Shown here: piece after piece, positions 9,476 to 18,280 of the stretch
Numbering within the stretch: position 1 is the first letter of the stretch
How the letters are laid out: each line of letters begins with the position of its first letter
Assembly (NCBI GenBank): GCA_001839685.1
Contig: MLAK01001031.1
Span: forward strand, 1-37,712
DNA length: 37,712 bases
Reading direction: 5' to 3'
DNA from: Tritrichomonas foetus
Lineage: Eukaryota; Parabasalia; Tritrichomonadida; Tritrichomonadidae
Notes under the pieces: model-generated
Database searches by the model: none
What the model was told of the DNA's origin: nothing
Seen by the model: the letters and a program-made list of their open reading frames with translations, nothing else
Program-made: the position numbers and the translations under genes

Positions 9476-10153
9476 ATGACACTAAATATGTCAATGTCTT
9501 TTAGAGGAAATCTTCCAACACTGAAGAGCGACAATTCACCGAATTCTCTTCCTTCAAACAACAAATTAAAATCATGGTATTCGACATTGGACATTTCTCC
9601 TAATCTCTCAGAAATTCCTGTATCGAAAAGAAAAGTCCTCGTGCTCGATCTCGATGAAACTTTAATCCACAGCAGCGAATATCCACCACATCCGAAAGTG
9701 GAAAGTTTCAGATGTGGGAATCCCGAAATTATCGTCCACAAACGGCCTGGAGTCGACGTTTTCATACAAATGGCAACAACTTTATTTGATACGTATATTT
9801 ATACTTACGGAACTTTGATGTACGCCGATCCCATATTGGATGAATTATGCCCAATGATTCGACAGGACCACAGGCTTTATCGTCACAGATGTACGATAAA
9901 AAAAGGAAAAGTGAAGAAAGACCTCCAAAGATTCAACAGGCCAATGTCAGACGTCATTCTCATCGAGGACAGTGCAACGGCCAAAAAACAGCACCCGGAC
10001 AACACAATTCTTATTCCCGCTTGGCAGGGATCACCCGCAGACAGAGTACTCATCGACTACTTGCCAAACGTGCTAATGCAGTGCTCACTTGTGGCTGATG
10101 TTCGACAAATCATTCGCTGGCTGAATCCAAAGGATTGTTTGAAGCTCCAATAA
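9476..10153 (+). CDS. FCP1/SCP-like (NIF, HAD-superfamily) Ser/Thr phosphatase
   Basis: 225 residues from the ATG at 9476; in-frame ATGs at 9488 and 9494 are alternatives. The frame is open a little further upstream but without an ATG. The catalytic aspartates are in VLDLDETLIHSSEY (DxDxT/V motif I). KRPGVDVFIQ, the TYGTLMYADPILD region, the YRHRC segment and the KKDLQRF...DVILIEDS motif (normally VKDLS...vivDnS) follow in family order. The end W.GSPADRVLIDYLPNVL also fits. Members include the SCP RNA polymerase II CTD phosphatases, Dullard and TIM50. With no membrane segment, a soluble SCP-like phosphatase is most likely. Odd points are Glu-Asp where Asp-Asn/Asp is usual in the last motif, and an unrelated Ser/Asn-rich N-terminus of about 45 residues. 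The physiological substrate cannot be told. Confidence 0.88.
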   Translation: MTLNMSMSFRGNLPTLKSDNSPNSLPSNNKLKSWYSTLDISPNLSEIPVSKRKVLVLDLDETLIHSSEYPPHPKVESFRCGNPEIIVHKRPGVDVFIQMATTLFDTYIYTYGTLMYADPILDELCPMIRQDHRLYRHRCTIKKGKVKKDLQRFNRPMSDVILIEDSATAKKQHPDNTILIPAWQGSPADRVLIDYLPNVLMQCSLVADVRQIIRWLNPKDCLKLQ

Positions 10154-10842
10154 ATATAAATGTAAATATAATGATGTAAGCGAACTTTAATGTGATGTGA
10201 ATGAAATTAAAATGATGTGAAAGAAGTTAAAATGATGTGAAAGAAGTTAAAATGATGTGAATGAAATTAAAATGATGTGAAAGAAGTTAAAATGATGTGA
10301 AAGAAGTTAAAATGATGTGAAAGAAGTTAAAATGATGTGAAAGAAGTTAAAATGATGTGAAAGAAGTTAAAATGGTGTGAAAGAAGTTAAAATGATGTTA
10401 ATTCAGAATACGAATGAAATCCAATGAAGAAAAAGAGGAAATAATTGTTTTTAAAGTTGCTATCTGTTTCTAAAATAAAAAATTTAGTTTGTAAATAAAA
10501 ATTAAATCGATTTGATGAAACAATTTTTTTTTACCAAAAAATTATATAGAGAATATGTGCAAGATTATATTGGTTCAGAGATGAGTATGGATGTTGACGT
10601 TTTGTTATTTAGGAAATATTCGAAAAAATCAACATTGTTTATATCGTCGAAACTCAACTTAATCAGAACTATCGTTTTTTAACGTACATCAATTCCGAAA
10701 AAGCATTCAAAATTACCATTTTGAGAATTTTGGGAATAAACTATTACTCAATTCTCGAAATTTGCTATAGAATTATGTAAATAACATATACAAATTGTTG
10801 AAATGCTCCTTCTGAAAAAATTGCCATTCAAACTTTGCACGA
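10154..10842. other. Intergenic region holding a 20-bp tandem repeat
   Basis: Lies between the phosphatase stop and the coiled-coil gene. The first third is a tandem repeat (10191-10400) described separately; the rest is A+T-rich DNA without a gene. TCAAACTTT at 10829-10837, just before the ATG at 10843, may act as an initiator. Confidence 0.5.
10191..10400 (+). repeat. 20-bp tandem repeat, about 10.5 copies
   Basis: The unit is AATGATGTGAAAGAAGTTAA with almost no divergence. Two half-unit variants occur: ATGAAATTAA in copies at 10201 and 10261, and AAGAAGTTAA elsewhere. One copy has a G for A (10375) and the final partial copy ends TTA. The unit is not a multiple of three and contains TGA, so it is non-coding. 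It starts about 40 bases after the phosphatase stop and may lie in the 3' UTR. Confidence 0.95.
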
Positions 10843-13800
10843 ATGAGGGGAAGTCAAACTCGTTCAGAAACTGTTCAATACCAAATACAGAGGTCGAATG
10901 ACGACAACATTACACAAGAAGTTTTCGCTTTAGCTCAATCCGCTTTTGAATGGCGTCACGTGATAAATTTATTATTTACTTCATTTCAAACGACTGACTC
11001 AATCATTCACTCACAAAGTAGTGCACCACGAGAAGATGAGAATTCAACAATAATTTGTAATTGGTTAAAATCAAACGGTCCTTCAATTTTGGAACAACTG
11101 ACACGTACTTATCAACAAATTGAAGATTTAGGTGGATTTAAATCTATAAATGAAAAAATATCATTAGTTGAACGATTAAAACCACAAATAAATAGATTGG
11201 AAATGATTGATAAAGTCATGGAAAAACATTTTGTTCAAAAACCATCTTCAAAAGAACTAGAAGAAACTTTTAGTAAATTAAAAAACTCAGATCTAATACA
11301 ACAAAACCTTCAAAAAATTAAAGAAGAAAAAGAGCAATTAAATCATCAATTGAATCATCTTCTTTCGTTAATTGGTAATGGTGCCAGTGTTAAAAATGCT
11401 TCACAAAAATTAGAAGAGCAAAAAGAAATGATGAAAAGACTTAATGAACAATTTTCAATCTTGAAAAAAAATCAGGAAGACATGTCTCTATCTAATAATA
11501 ATAACATGTCACAATTGAAAGATAAAGTCAACGAAATATCAAAATTAAATTTGTCGATATATGAACATGAGCAAGAAAATGAAGCACTTAATCGTAAAAT
11601 TGTTGAAATGCAAAACCAAGTAGAAGAATTAAAACAAAAAGGAATCAAAATCCAAACTCATAATAATGAACTACAAAAAATAGATATTGAATTGAATCAA
11701 GAAAACAGCGATAAATCAAAGGAGATAGAAAACCTCAAGAAAATAAAAGATCAAATTTTGGAACAAAGTAGAATTGAAAAAGAGAAATTAACAAATGATT
11801 TAAACACAAAAGCACTTTTATACAATTCATTATCTTTAAAATTAAAAGAATTAATGGTAACCAATGAAGAAAATACTCGAAATTTTGAGAAGATAAATGA
11901 AGACATAATGAGGGTAACTTTAGAGTTAGAAAGTGAACAACAAAATGGTGTACTTCTGAAAAATGAAATTCGTGAAGTTAATCAACTACTTGAAAATGCT
12001 ACAAAAGAATTAAGTGAAACTAAAGAAGAAAATCACCAAATTTATGAATTAGTAAAAGAACTCAATAGAAAATTAAATTTACTTGAAAATGAAATTCATT
12101 CAAAAAATTGTTTGATAACCGAATTTGAAAACAAAATCGAGGCTTCCGAAAATGAAATACAAGAGAAAAAAGGATGTATGGAGAGAATTAATGGGTTGTA
12201 TCAAAATTTACTCAAAGACTTCCAACAAGCAGAAGAAGAAGTAAGTCAATTAACAATTGATAATTCTATGAAAAATGCATCTTTTATTGATTTAACTAAT
12301 AAAAACTCACTTATCGAAAGCCAGAATTCTTCACAGGAGAGTGAAATAATTTCATTACAAAAGAATTATCAACAACTAAAGTTAGAAAATGAAGAAATTG
12401 AACAAAAAGTGGAAAATATTACCTTTGTGAATGATAAACTTAAAAAAGAGAATAGTGACAAACTCAAAATGATTAATATACTTAACAAAGAAAAAGAAGA
12501 ATTAAAGACATGTGTCAGGGAAAACATCTCTGATTTGAAAGCAATGCAAGAATCTCATTGTAATGAAATAAATCAATTACTTGAACAAAAAGAGCAACAA
12601 GATAATGAAATTAATCTACAAATTCGCAAAATTGATAGTTTGGAACACCAAAATAAAGATTTATCTGAACAAGTTTCTTCAATTAATTCTCAAGTAGGTA
12701 CTTTACATGAAAATATTAATTTTCTGAATGGTGAGTTAAATGAAACAAAAGAGAATCTTCAAGAAACAGAAAATATCAAAGAAAAACTAAACCGGAAAAT
12801 TATAGAATTGAATCATGGAAAAATCGAATTAGAGAAAGAATTAAATGATGTAAAATATGAAAAACGAAAACAAGAAAAATATAATGAAATAGAGAAAAAT
12901 GAATTGAAATCTCAAATTAAAATTTTATCAAAAGAAAAAGAACTATTAACTCAACAATCACATGAACAGAAACAGGAAATAACAAATGTGAAAGAAATAT
13001 TTGAAAATACGAAAAATGATTTGATTTCATTAACTCAAAAAAAAGAACAGATTGTTCTTAATTTAAGTTCTAATGAAAAAGAAAAAACACAACAAATCAG
13101 TAATCTTCATGAACAAATTCATGAATTGAAAAATGACATTGAGATTAGGAAAGAAACTTATCAAAAACTGGAAACAATTAATAAATCTAAAAGTGATGTA
13201 ATCAACACTCTTCAGCATGAAAAAGAGACTTTATTGAAAAAGAGTCAAGAAAAATCTAAAAAAATTTTTGAACTCAAAAGTAAAATTAAATTATTAGAAC
13301 AAAATACCCAAGAGTCAACTAATCAAATCAATGAAATTAAAGTATTAACTGATCAAAAAAGTGAGGAGTTAACAAAAATTAAACTTAATGTTTCTTCTTT
13401 AGAAAAGGAGAAAGAAGTTTTAAATCAAAGTAATAAAGGACAGACTTCTAAAATCGAATCTCTTGAAAACAAAGTAATTGAAAGAGAAAAATGTATAGAA
13501 GATCACATCAAACAGATTACAGTACTTAATTCTGTTAAAAATAAACAAGAAAATGAAATTTCATTATTGAAAGGGCACAAAACTTCTCTGGAAGAATCAT
13601 TACAGGATCTGAAAAATACTTTGGAAATGTATCAAACAAATGAAAGAAATCATAAATCTACTGAAGCTACAAATGCTGCTGTAATTAACTCTCTTAAATC
13701 GAATGCCAACAAATTTTTAAAAGAAATTCATCAACTAAAAGATTTTATCAAAAATAAAGATGATGAAATACTATCATTGAATAAGGACTTTCAACAAAAA

Positions 13801-14628
13801 TTAAATCAACAATCAGAAGAAATCAAGAAAAAAGAACGAAAAGAGGAATTTAAATATTTAAGGCAAGTAATGGAGAATCAAATCCAAAATCTTCAAAAAG
13901 TGAATGATACTTTAAAATTTAACTATGAAGAGTCTAAAAATGCAGAAATTAAGTTCTTAAAATCACAACTAGGAAATTTAAACAATTTACCAGATGATGT
14001 AGTCCTTTTACGCGAACTTTTATCAGAACAGACAAATATTGCCAAAGAAAAGTTAAATGTAAATCATATTTATACTTCACAAGAAATGTCCACATGTCAT
14101 ATACTCGATCAAACCCATCATAATGAAACTAATGATGCTGAAATACTTTCAAGAAGAGCTGAAATAGAGTTAAGAAACCTTTATGCTCAAATCACTGAAA
14201 TTAAGCGAACAACTGAAGAAAAAAATGAGAATTCTGAAAAATTGCAAAAGGAAATAGTTATAAGAATTCACGAACTTGAAAATCTAAAAGAACGAATTAA
14301 TCAACTTAAGAAAGAAAAAGAAGAACACGAAAATCATATGAATCAAAAATTCCAAAACCAGAAAAATGAATTAAGAAACGCGAAAATAGAAAATAGAAAA
14401 ATTATAGAAAATGTTAAGAATGAAATTGAGAAGAAAAGGAAAGAGCTTGAAAAAAGGCATAAGAAAGAATATAATATAATAGAGCAAGAAGCTCTTGAAG
14501 GAGTTAGATCAGCAGTAACTATTGCTGATCGATCATTAAGTTATGCAAACCGAATAAGAAATATTTATGGTGGAATCTCAGTTGGCTTCTTAACTCTCGC
14601 TTTTATATATATCATATTTGTAGATTAG
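10843..14628 (+). CDS. Giant tail-anchored coiled-coil protein (golgin/giantin-like)
   Basis: 1261 residues. A roughly 100-residue N-terminal part of mixed composition precedes an almost uninterrupted Glu/Lys/Asn/Leu/Gln-rich coiled coil to about residue 1210. The last 20 residues (1242-1261) are a hydrophobic segment (YGGISVGFLTLAFIYIIFVD) preceded by basic residues, the layout of a tail-anchored membrane protein facing the cytosol. This architecture is shared by golgins such as giantin and by other tethers or organelle-linker proteins. Coiled coils give no reliable family match by eye, so the golgin comparison is architectural. No repeat of fixed length is evident. The start has TCAAACTTT a few bases upstream. 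Confidence 0.7.
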   Translation: MRGSQTRSETVQYQIQRSNDDNITQEVFALAQSAFEWRHVINLLFTSFQTTDSIIHSQSSAPREDENSTIICNWLKSNGPSILEQLTRTYQQIEDLGGFKSINEKISLVERLKPQINRLEMIDKVMEKHFVQKPSSKELEETFSKLKNSDLIQQNLQKIKEEKEQLNHQLNHLLSLIGNGASVKNASQKLEEQKEMMKRLNEQFSILKKNQEDMSLSNNNNMSQLKDKVNEISKLNLSIYEHEQENEALNRKIVEMQNQVEELKQKGIKIQTHNNELQKIDIELNQENSDKSKEIENLKKIKDQILEQSRIEKEKLTNDLNTKALLYNSLSLKLKELMVTNEENTRNFEKINEDIMRVTLELESEQQNGVLLKNEIREVNQLLENATKELSETKEENHQIYELVKELNRKLNLLENEIHSKNCLITEFENKIEASENEIQEKKGCMERINGLYQNLLKDFQQAEEEVSQLTIDNSMKNASFIDLTNKNSLIESQNSSQESEIISLQKNYQQLKLENEEIEQKVENITFVNDKLKKENSDKLKMINILNKEKEELKTCVRENISDLKAMQESHCNEINQLLEQKEQQDNEINLQIRKIDSLEHQNKDLSEQVSSINSQVGTLHENINFLNGELNETKENLQETENIKEKLNRKIIELNHGKIELEKELNDVKYEKRKQEKYNEIEKNELKSQIKILSKEKELLTQQSHEQKQEITNVKEIFENTKNDLISLTQKKEQIVLNLSSNEKEKTQQISNLHEQIHELKNDIEIRKETYQKLETINKSKSDVINTLQHEKETLLKKSQEKSKKIFELKSKIKLLEQNTQESTNQINEIKVLTDQKSEELTKIKLNVSSLEKEKEVLNQSNKGQTSKIESLENKVIEREKCIEDHIKQITVLNSVKNKQENEISLLKGHKTSLEESLQDLKNTLEMYQTNERNHKSTEATNAAVINSLKSNANKFLKEIHQLKDFIKNKDDEILSLNKDFQQKLNQQSEEIKKKERKEEFKYLRQVMENQIQNLQKVNDTLKFNYEESKNAEIKFLKSQLGNLNNLPDDVVLLRELLSEQTNIAKEKLNVNHIYTSQEMSTCHILDQTHHNETNDAEILSRRAEIELRNLYAQITEIKRTTEEKNENSEKLQKEIVIRIHELENLKERINQLKKEKEEHENHMNQKFQNQKNELRNAKIENRKIIENVKNEIEKKRKELEKRHKKEYNIIEQEALEGVRSAVTIADRSLSYANRIRNIYGGISVGFLTLAFIYIIFVD

Positions 14629-15309
14629 ATTAAATTAATATTAGGCTCATGATGTCAATCAGTATTAATATATCATGCTAATCATGATATATTTGTCTTT
14701 ATTTGTTTAACTTGAGTTCATATATATAATATCTTTTGATATTGTGCATATTAAACATTGATACTACTTTCAGAATACGATTTTTTTAATCATATGTATA
14801 TCTATATAATTGTATCATTGGTAAAGCTTTCATAAAACAAAATTGATATATTATTCTATGTTTCCTGAATAGCCAGACATTAAGGATTAACTATAAAAAT
14901 CTAAAGAGGATTTAAACATAATATTCACCTAATAATACTTTCTCCCTGAGTTAGTTCATCAATAATAAAAACCACCAAAGACATCCTGTTTCACCAAAAG
15001 AGTAATATGGTGTTTCTCACCCCAATGGAGGTGCAGTTTTTAATTCATTTATAAAAACACAATTTTTAATTTTCAGAAAGAGAAACAATTGGCATGGAGA
15101 TGCGACCGATAGATGATATATTTTCATATCAATTATTAGTCTACTATCAAAATCATGAGACAAATGAAATCAAAATCTCAACTGGGTAATTTCAGACAAT
15201 TGTTAAATATCAGCAATTGGAGAAAAAATTAAGAAATAAAAAAACAAAAATGAATCGAAAAGTTTTATCGCATAAAGTTTAGTTGAAAAGACAACATTTT
15301 ATGAAAAAG
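14629..15309. other. Intergenic region downstream of the coiled-coil gene
   Basis: No gene is recognised on either strand. A perfect inverted repeat at 14667-14693 (11-bp arms AATATATCATG / CATGATATATT, 5-base loop) lies about 40 bases after the stop and could be an RNA 3'-end hairpin. The region 14990-15100 is less A+T rich but broken by stops in all frames. Confidence 0.45.
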
Positions 15310-15690
15310 TCAATAAGGATCTGAATTCTGGATTTGTGATAAAAATTCTTTCATTCCACTTGGAAGTTCTGTCAAAAGTGAAAAATTGGCGTTTTCATCA
15401 CAAATGAAGGTCAGAAATAGTGGAGAAGCAACTAAAAAAACAGCTGACCAATCTTCCCCTTCAACGACCATTGATTGAGCTTCTCCGAAAGAGTGCTTGC
15501 CTAACCGTTCAAAGTACTTCGGAAATGAGCGAACCAATGTGATGTCGTCTCGAGCAGTTGAGGATTCATCTTGTTGAGTCGAGGATTCTGCAAGAATGGA
15601 GCCTTGCATATCTGAGATATAAGCTTTCTTTACGCCGGTTATCGATTCGCATATTTTATCGAGAAAATCGCTTGGATCGAAGTTTTCCAT
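15310..15690 (-). CDS. Roadblock/LC7-superfamily protein, LAMTOR3 (MP1)-like
   Basis: 126 residues. The segment FLDKICESITGVKKAYISDMQGSILAES fits strand-helix motifs opening roadblock/LAMTOR domains (GV..~~isD.dG..l). The later FERLG...SMVVEGEDWSAVFLVASPLFLTFICDENANFSLL matches the second half of the fold, and the C-terminal helix ends it. LAMTOR3 is part of the Ragulator scaffold on lysosomes that docks Rag GTPases and MAPK components; dynein roadblock chains share the fold. I chose the ATG at 15690 rather than an in-frame ATG 13 codons earlier because TCATTGTT at 15710-15703 is a good initiator only about 18 bases upstream. Transcription starting there would exclude the earlier ATG. The exact subfamily is uncertain. 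Confidence 0.65.
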   Translation of the reverse strand: MENFDPSDFLDKICESITGVKKAYISDMQGSILAESSTQQDESSTARDDITLVRSFPKYFERLGKHSFGEAQSMVVEGEDWSAVFLVASPLFLTFICDENANFSLLTELPSGMKEFLSQIQNSDPY

Positions 15691-15702
15691 GATATTGGAA
15701 TA

Positions 15703-15710
15703 AACAATGA
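15703..15710 (-). promoter_or_regulatory. Trichomonad-type initiator (TCATTGTT)
   Basis: Matches the TCA-pyrimidine-A/T initiator that replaces TATA in trichomonads, with the putative +1 A at 15708. It lies 18 bases before the ATG at 15690 and decides the start of the roadblock-like gene. Confidence 0.5.
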
Positions 15711-15824
15711 ATTTTATTGAGTTAAGCACACTTTCCTTAACTGTAAAATAAAGTTCAGAAACTATTATATGACTATTTAAAAATTGAAAAAGTTATATGC
15801 TCTTTTGTTATTGATAAAATCAAG

Positions 15825-16064
15825 ATGAGTGATAATGATTTCCCATATACAGTAGTTGTAACATATTTACCAGAAGAATATACATAAAGTGAACTCACAG
15901 AATTATTAGAAAGTTTTGATGTCATGATGGAGATTGAGCGAATGAACAACGGCCACGTTCGTGTTCGTTTCCAAGATGGAAAATGTTTTGTACACGCAAA
16001 GAAGGGATCACTTGCATTCAAGGATGCTACTCTTGGCATCATGCCGAAAAAATCTAAGAAATAA
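15825..16064 (+). pseudogene. Tiny RRM-like ORF interrupted by one in-frame TAA
   Basis: Reads as 79 codons from ATG 15825 to TAA 16062-16064 with one internal TAA at 15885-15887. Around it the protein looks like an RNA-recognition-motif half: TVVVTYLPEEYT (RNP2-like strand) and, after the stop, SELTELLESFD (helix 1). GHVRVRFQDGKCFVH (RNP1-like strand) follows, and a basic tail ends PKKSKK. Codons on both sides look coding and base composition is less A+T-rich than the flanks. A decayed or truncated RNA-binding protein is likeliest. An ATG at 15922 could start a 47-residue remnant product. I see no GTAYGT/ACTAACACACAG intron signals that would remove the stop. It diverges from the roadblock-like gene, and the transposon begins about 150 bases downstream. 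Confidence 0.5.
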
Positions 16065-16216
16065 GTTTTTTTCTGCATCTCTGCATTACCACCAAACTTG
16101 AAAACAATTACTACAAAGTTTGGTCAATTCTTAAAGTGAATTTAAATTTATGGTTGAACTTTCGGGCGTAATACAGAGGTATATTTCTCTCTTATTAATA
16201 TTATTGTGAATATATA

Positions 16217-16258
16217 CAGTCATTAATAAAAGTATGTCCCACTAATAAAAGTGTGTCC
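16217..16258 (+). repeat. Left terminal inverted repeat of transposon
   Basis: 42 bp, identical in inverse to the right end. It contains two direct copies of TAATAAAAGTRTGTCC (16223-16238 and 16243-16258), spaced 20 bp start to start. That is about two helical turns and could present two transposase-binding sites on one face. Confidence 0.95.
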
Positions 16259-16285
16259 TGGCTTTTTTCGTACGTTTAGATTTTT

Positions 16286-16296
16286 TCATTTTTATT
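16286..16296 (+). promoter_or_regulatory. Trichomonad-type initiator of the transposase gene
   Basis: TCATTTTTATT matches the TCA-pyrimidine-A/T initiator and lies about 22 bases before the transposase ATG at 16311, suggesting the element carries its own host-type promoter. Confidence 0.45.
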
Positions 16297-16310
16297 TCCA
16301 GATTTTCTCA

Positions 16311-17423
16311 ATGAAGAAAGCAGCCACTCCGATTCTGTTTGAAGAATTGATTAACCGTGCACAAACATTATTTGGACAGCGCCTTTATATTTCATTAAAA
16401 CGAAGTTCAGAGCTTTCAAGCTGTCAATATCGATATTCACAAATTGCCAAAGTTTATGAGATCTTTTCAGAATTTGACGATATAATTACAACCAAAAAAA
16501 ATGTGCAGTTACTCTTCGGGATATCCAGGAGAATTTTGACACGAAGTCTCGAGCAAGCAAGAAAAAGCCACAAAAATGATGGAAGACCAAAATCACTAAC
16601 TGACATTCAAGAAAAACAAGTCCTCGAATTTATCAAATCTAATGCAATTGCATCAACGCCATTGTCTCAATGTGAAGTGCTTGATTTTATTCTTGAAAAC
16701 TTTCAAGTTGCTTTGTCATATGGTTGGATGACAAATTTCTTAAAAAGGTATCAAAGTGAAGTGATTCCAGCAACTGCAATACCACAAGATGGTGCACGTT
16801 TATCAATAAGTCCGGATAATATTCATGAATATATTAATATACTGAAAGCAGAAGTTGCTGGAATTTATATGGACCTAATATATAATTTTGACGAAATGGG
16901 TTCTTCAGAACGACACGAATCAAAATCAAAAGATGTGCTTGTCCCTGCTGATATGAAAGGACAATCAATCCATTATTCAATCAAACGGAACCAAAAAAAT
17001 CAAACATTAGTTGCGTGCATCAATGCAGGTGGTGACACTGTTATGCCCATGATCATCGATCATCGAACTAGAATTCAATCAGATGTGATATCATCTGGAT
17101 TAAGAAAAGATGAGGATGTAATGCTTCGAAGCTCATCAACTGGCTTTGTTAATGAAGATCTTATTATAGAATGGTTGAAATTAAGTGTATTAAAACATGT
17201 TCAAGAGTCAAGAACAAGCATTGGAAATCTTGATAGTCCTGCTGTTATGTTTTCAGATAATTGTTCATCACATACAACAGATTCTATCAAAAAATTACTT
17301 GGTGAAAATTTGATTAAACTAATTACTTTCCCAAGTAACTCAACAGGTTTGTTTCAAATGTTGGATTTAGTTACTTTTGGGATTGTGAAGAGACGAAAAA
17401 AACAATCAGAACTGAATTTATAA
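16311..17423 (+). CDS. Pogo-like DDE transposase, N-terminal and catalytic part (frameshifted)
   Basis: 370 residues from the ATG at 16311, which follows a good initiator; the frame is open upstream into the terminal repeat but without an ATG. The N-terminal part holds helix-turn-helix-like segments (about 70-150: GRPKSLTDIQEKQVLEFI, then SYGWMTNFLKRY). The DDE_1-type catalytic core follows: Asp194 in YNFDEMGSS, Asp316 in FSDNCSSHT and Asp352 in FPSNSTGLFQMLDLV, a DD35D spacing. These fit pogo/Tigger/jerky-type enzymes, which cut and paste at TA. The frame ends at TAA 17421-17423, shortly after an A7 run (17396-17402). The -1 frame continues for 129 more residues without a stop. All three catalytic aspartates lie before the break. 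Confidence 0.88.
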   Translation: MKKAATPILFEELINRAQTLFGQRLYISLKRSSELSSCQYRYSQIAKVYEIFSEFDDIITTKKNVQLLFGISRRILTRSLEQARKSHKNDGRPKSLTDIQEKQVLEFIKSNAIASTPLSQCEVLDFILENFQVALSYGWMTNFLKRYQSEVIPATAIPQDGARLSISPDNIHEYINILKAEVAGIYMDLIYNFDEMGSSERHESKSKDVLVPADMKGQSIHYSIKRNQKNQTLVACINAGGDTVMPMIIDHRTRIQSDVISSGLRKDEDVMLRSSSTGFVNEDLIIEWLKLSVLKHVQESRTSIGNLDSPAVMFSDNCSSHTTDSIKKLLGENLIKLITFPSNSTGLFQMLDLVTFGIVKRRKKQSELNL

Positions 17424-17791
17424 AAAATTCACAAGCTGACCAAATAAACAAGTTAATACAAGCTTTCGAACAGGCTACCACCGGAAATACCAATAGAAAG
17501 GCTTTTTCAAAGGCTGGAATAAAGCCTAATACTAGCAATGAACCATATACTGCAATAATTGATGAAAATGAATTTACCAAATCGTGTACTATTCAAGAAA
17601 TATTGACTAAATCAGAAAATTCAAAAAATTCAACCAACCTTACTCGAACAACCCAATTTGGATTCATCAACAAACAGTATTTTGAAGAAGAACTGAAAAA
17701 GAGGCTAGAAATCAGAAAAAAAAAGAAGCCACTGAAGTCAAAAGGGATAAAATATCATCCCAAACCAAAAATCCCAAAAATAAGTAAATAA
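17402..17791 (+). CDS. Transposase C-terminal segment in the -1 frame
   Basis: Continues the transposase after the A7 run: reading from 17402 gives TIRTEFIKNSQADQINKL and onward to a TAA at 17789-17791, with no stop. The residues have the Lys/Asn/Thr-rich composition of pogo C-termini and end in a basic stretch (KKKKPLKSKGIKYHPKPK). It has no ATG suited to independent translation near its start. It is either reached by -1 slippage or has been disconnected by a one-base homopolymer change. Confidence 0.75.
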   Translation, partial: TIRTEFIKNSQADQINKLIQAFEQATTGNTNRKAFSKAGIKPNTSNEPYTAIIDENEFTKSCTIQEILTKSENSKNSTNLTRTTQFGFINKQYFEEELKKRLEIRKKKKPLKSKGIKYHPKPKIPKISK

Positions 17792-18236
17792 AAAGTAATT
17801 CATTTATTAATTCTATCTTTGTTCTTTTTGATGTGAAATAGTTGCTATGTACAAGTGTTTGAGATATATTAGTTTATGTTTCTTTCATTTGTTCTTGTCA
17901 TATAAATGAAACAAAAATAATGAAGTGAAATGAATGACACAAATAATCAGGAACATCTGATTGGATTCTATATATTGAGCAAATTAAATAAGAATTATTG
18001 AGTAATTATACAATTATGATGTTTGACAGTAGCAATTTGAAAATCCAAGGAATTTTATAAAATATTGCAGATTTTAGATATCTGAATAAGAATTTTTATT
18101 TTCGATTTATTAGCATTTCAACTTATAGTAGAGATGGTAATAATCATGTATGCACAAATTCGATCATAAAAAAGTCTCTATATATTGGAGAAATAAGGAA
18201 ATTAAAAAGTAAAAAAAGTCTATTTATTTAGAGGTG

Positions 18237-18278
18237 GGACACACTTTTATTAGTGGGACATACTTTTATTAATGACTG
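18237..18278 (-). repeat. Right terminal inverted repeat of transposon
   Basis: Exact inverse of the left 42-bp end, including its two internal TAATAAAAG...GTCC copies, followed by TA at 18279-18280. Confidence 0.95.
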
Positions 18279-18280
18279 TA

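Larger units (their letters stand above)
16217..18278 (+). mobile_element. Pogo-like Tc1/mariner-superfamily transposon, complete ends
   Basis: A 2062-bp element with perfect 42-bp terminal inverted repeats (16217-16258 and 18237-18278) beginning CAGTCATT. It is flanked on both sides by TA (16215-16216 and 18279-18280), the target duplication expected for this superfamily. It carries one transposase gene with a DD35D triad, broken by a -1 frame change. The 17792-18236 part between the gene and the right end is non-coding and A+T rich. The identical termini suggest a fairly recent insertion. Confidence 0.93.

Noticed and set aside
10191..10400. CRISPR-like array
   Set aside because: The 20-bp units abut directly with no unique spacers and the genome is eukaryotic; this is a minisatellite.
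15840..15900. Short intron removing the TAA in the RRM-like frame
   Set aside because: No GTAYGT donor or ACTAACACACAG-type acceptor is present; the CTCACAG at 15894-15900 is only a weak resemblance, and splicing there would remove conserved RRM residues.
15773..16078. 101-residue minus-strand open frame
   Set aside because: It is antisense to the RRM-like plus-strand frame, whose translation has clear strand/helix motifs; the minus frame has none.
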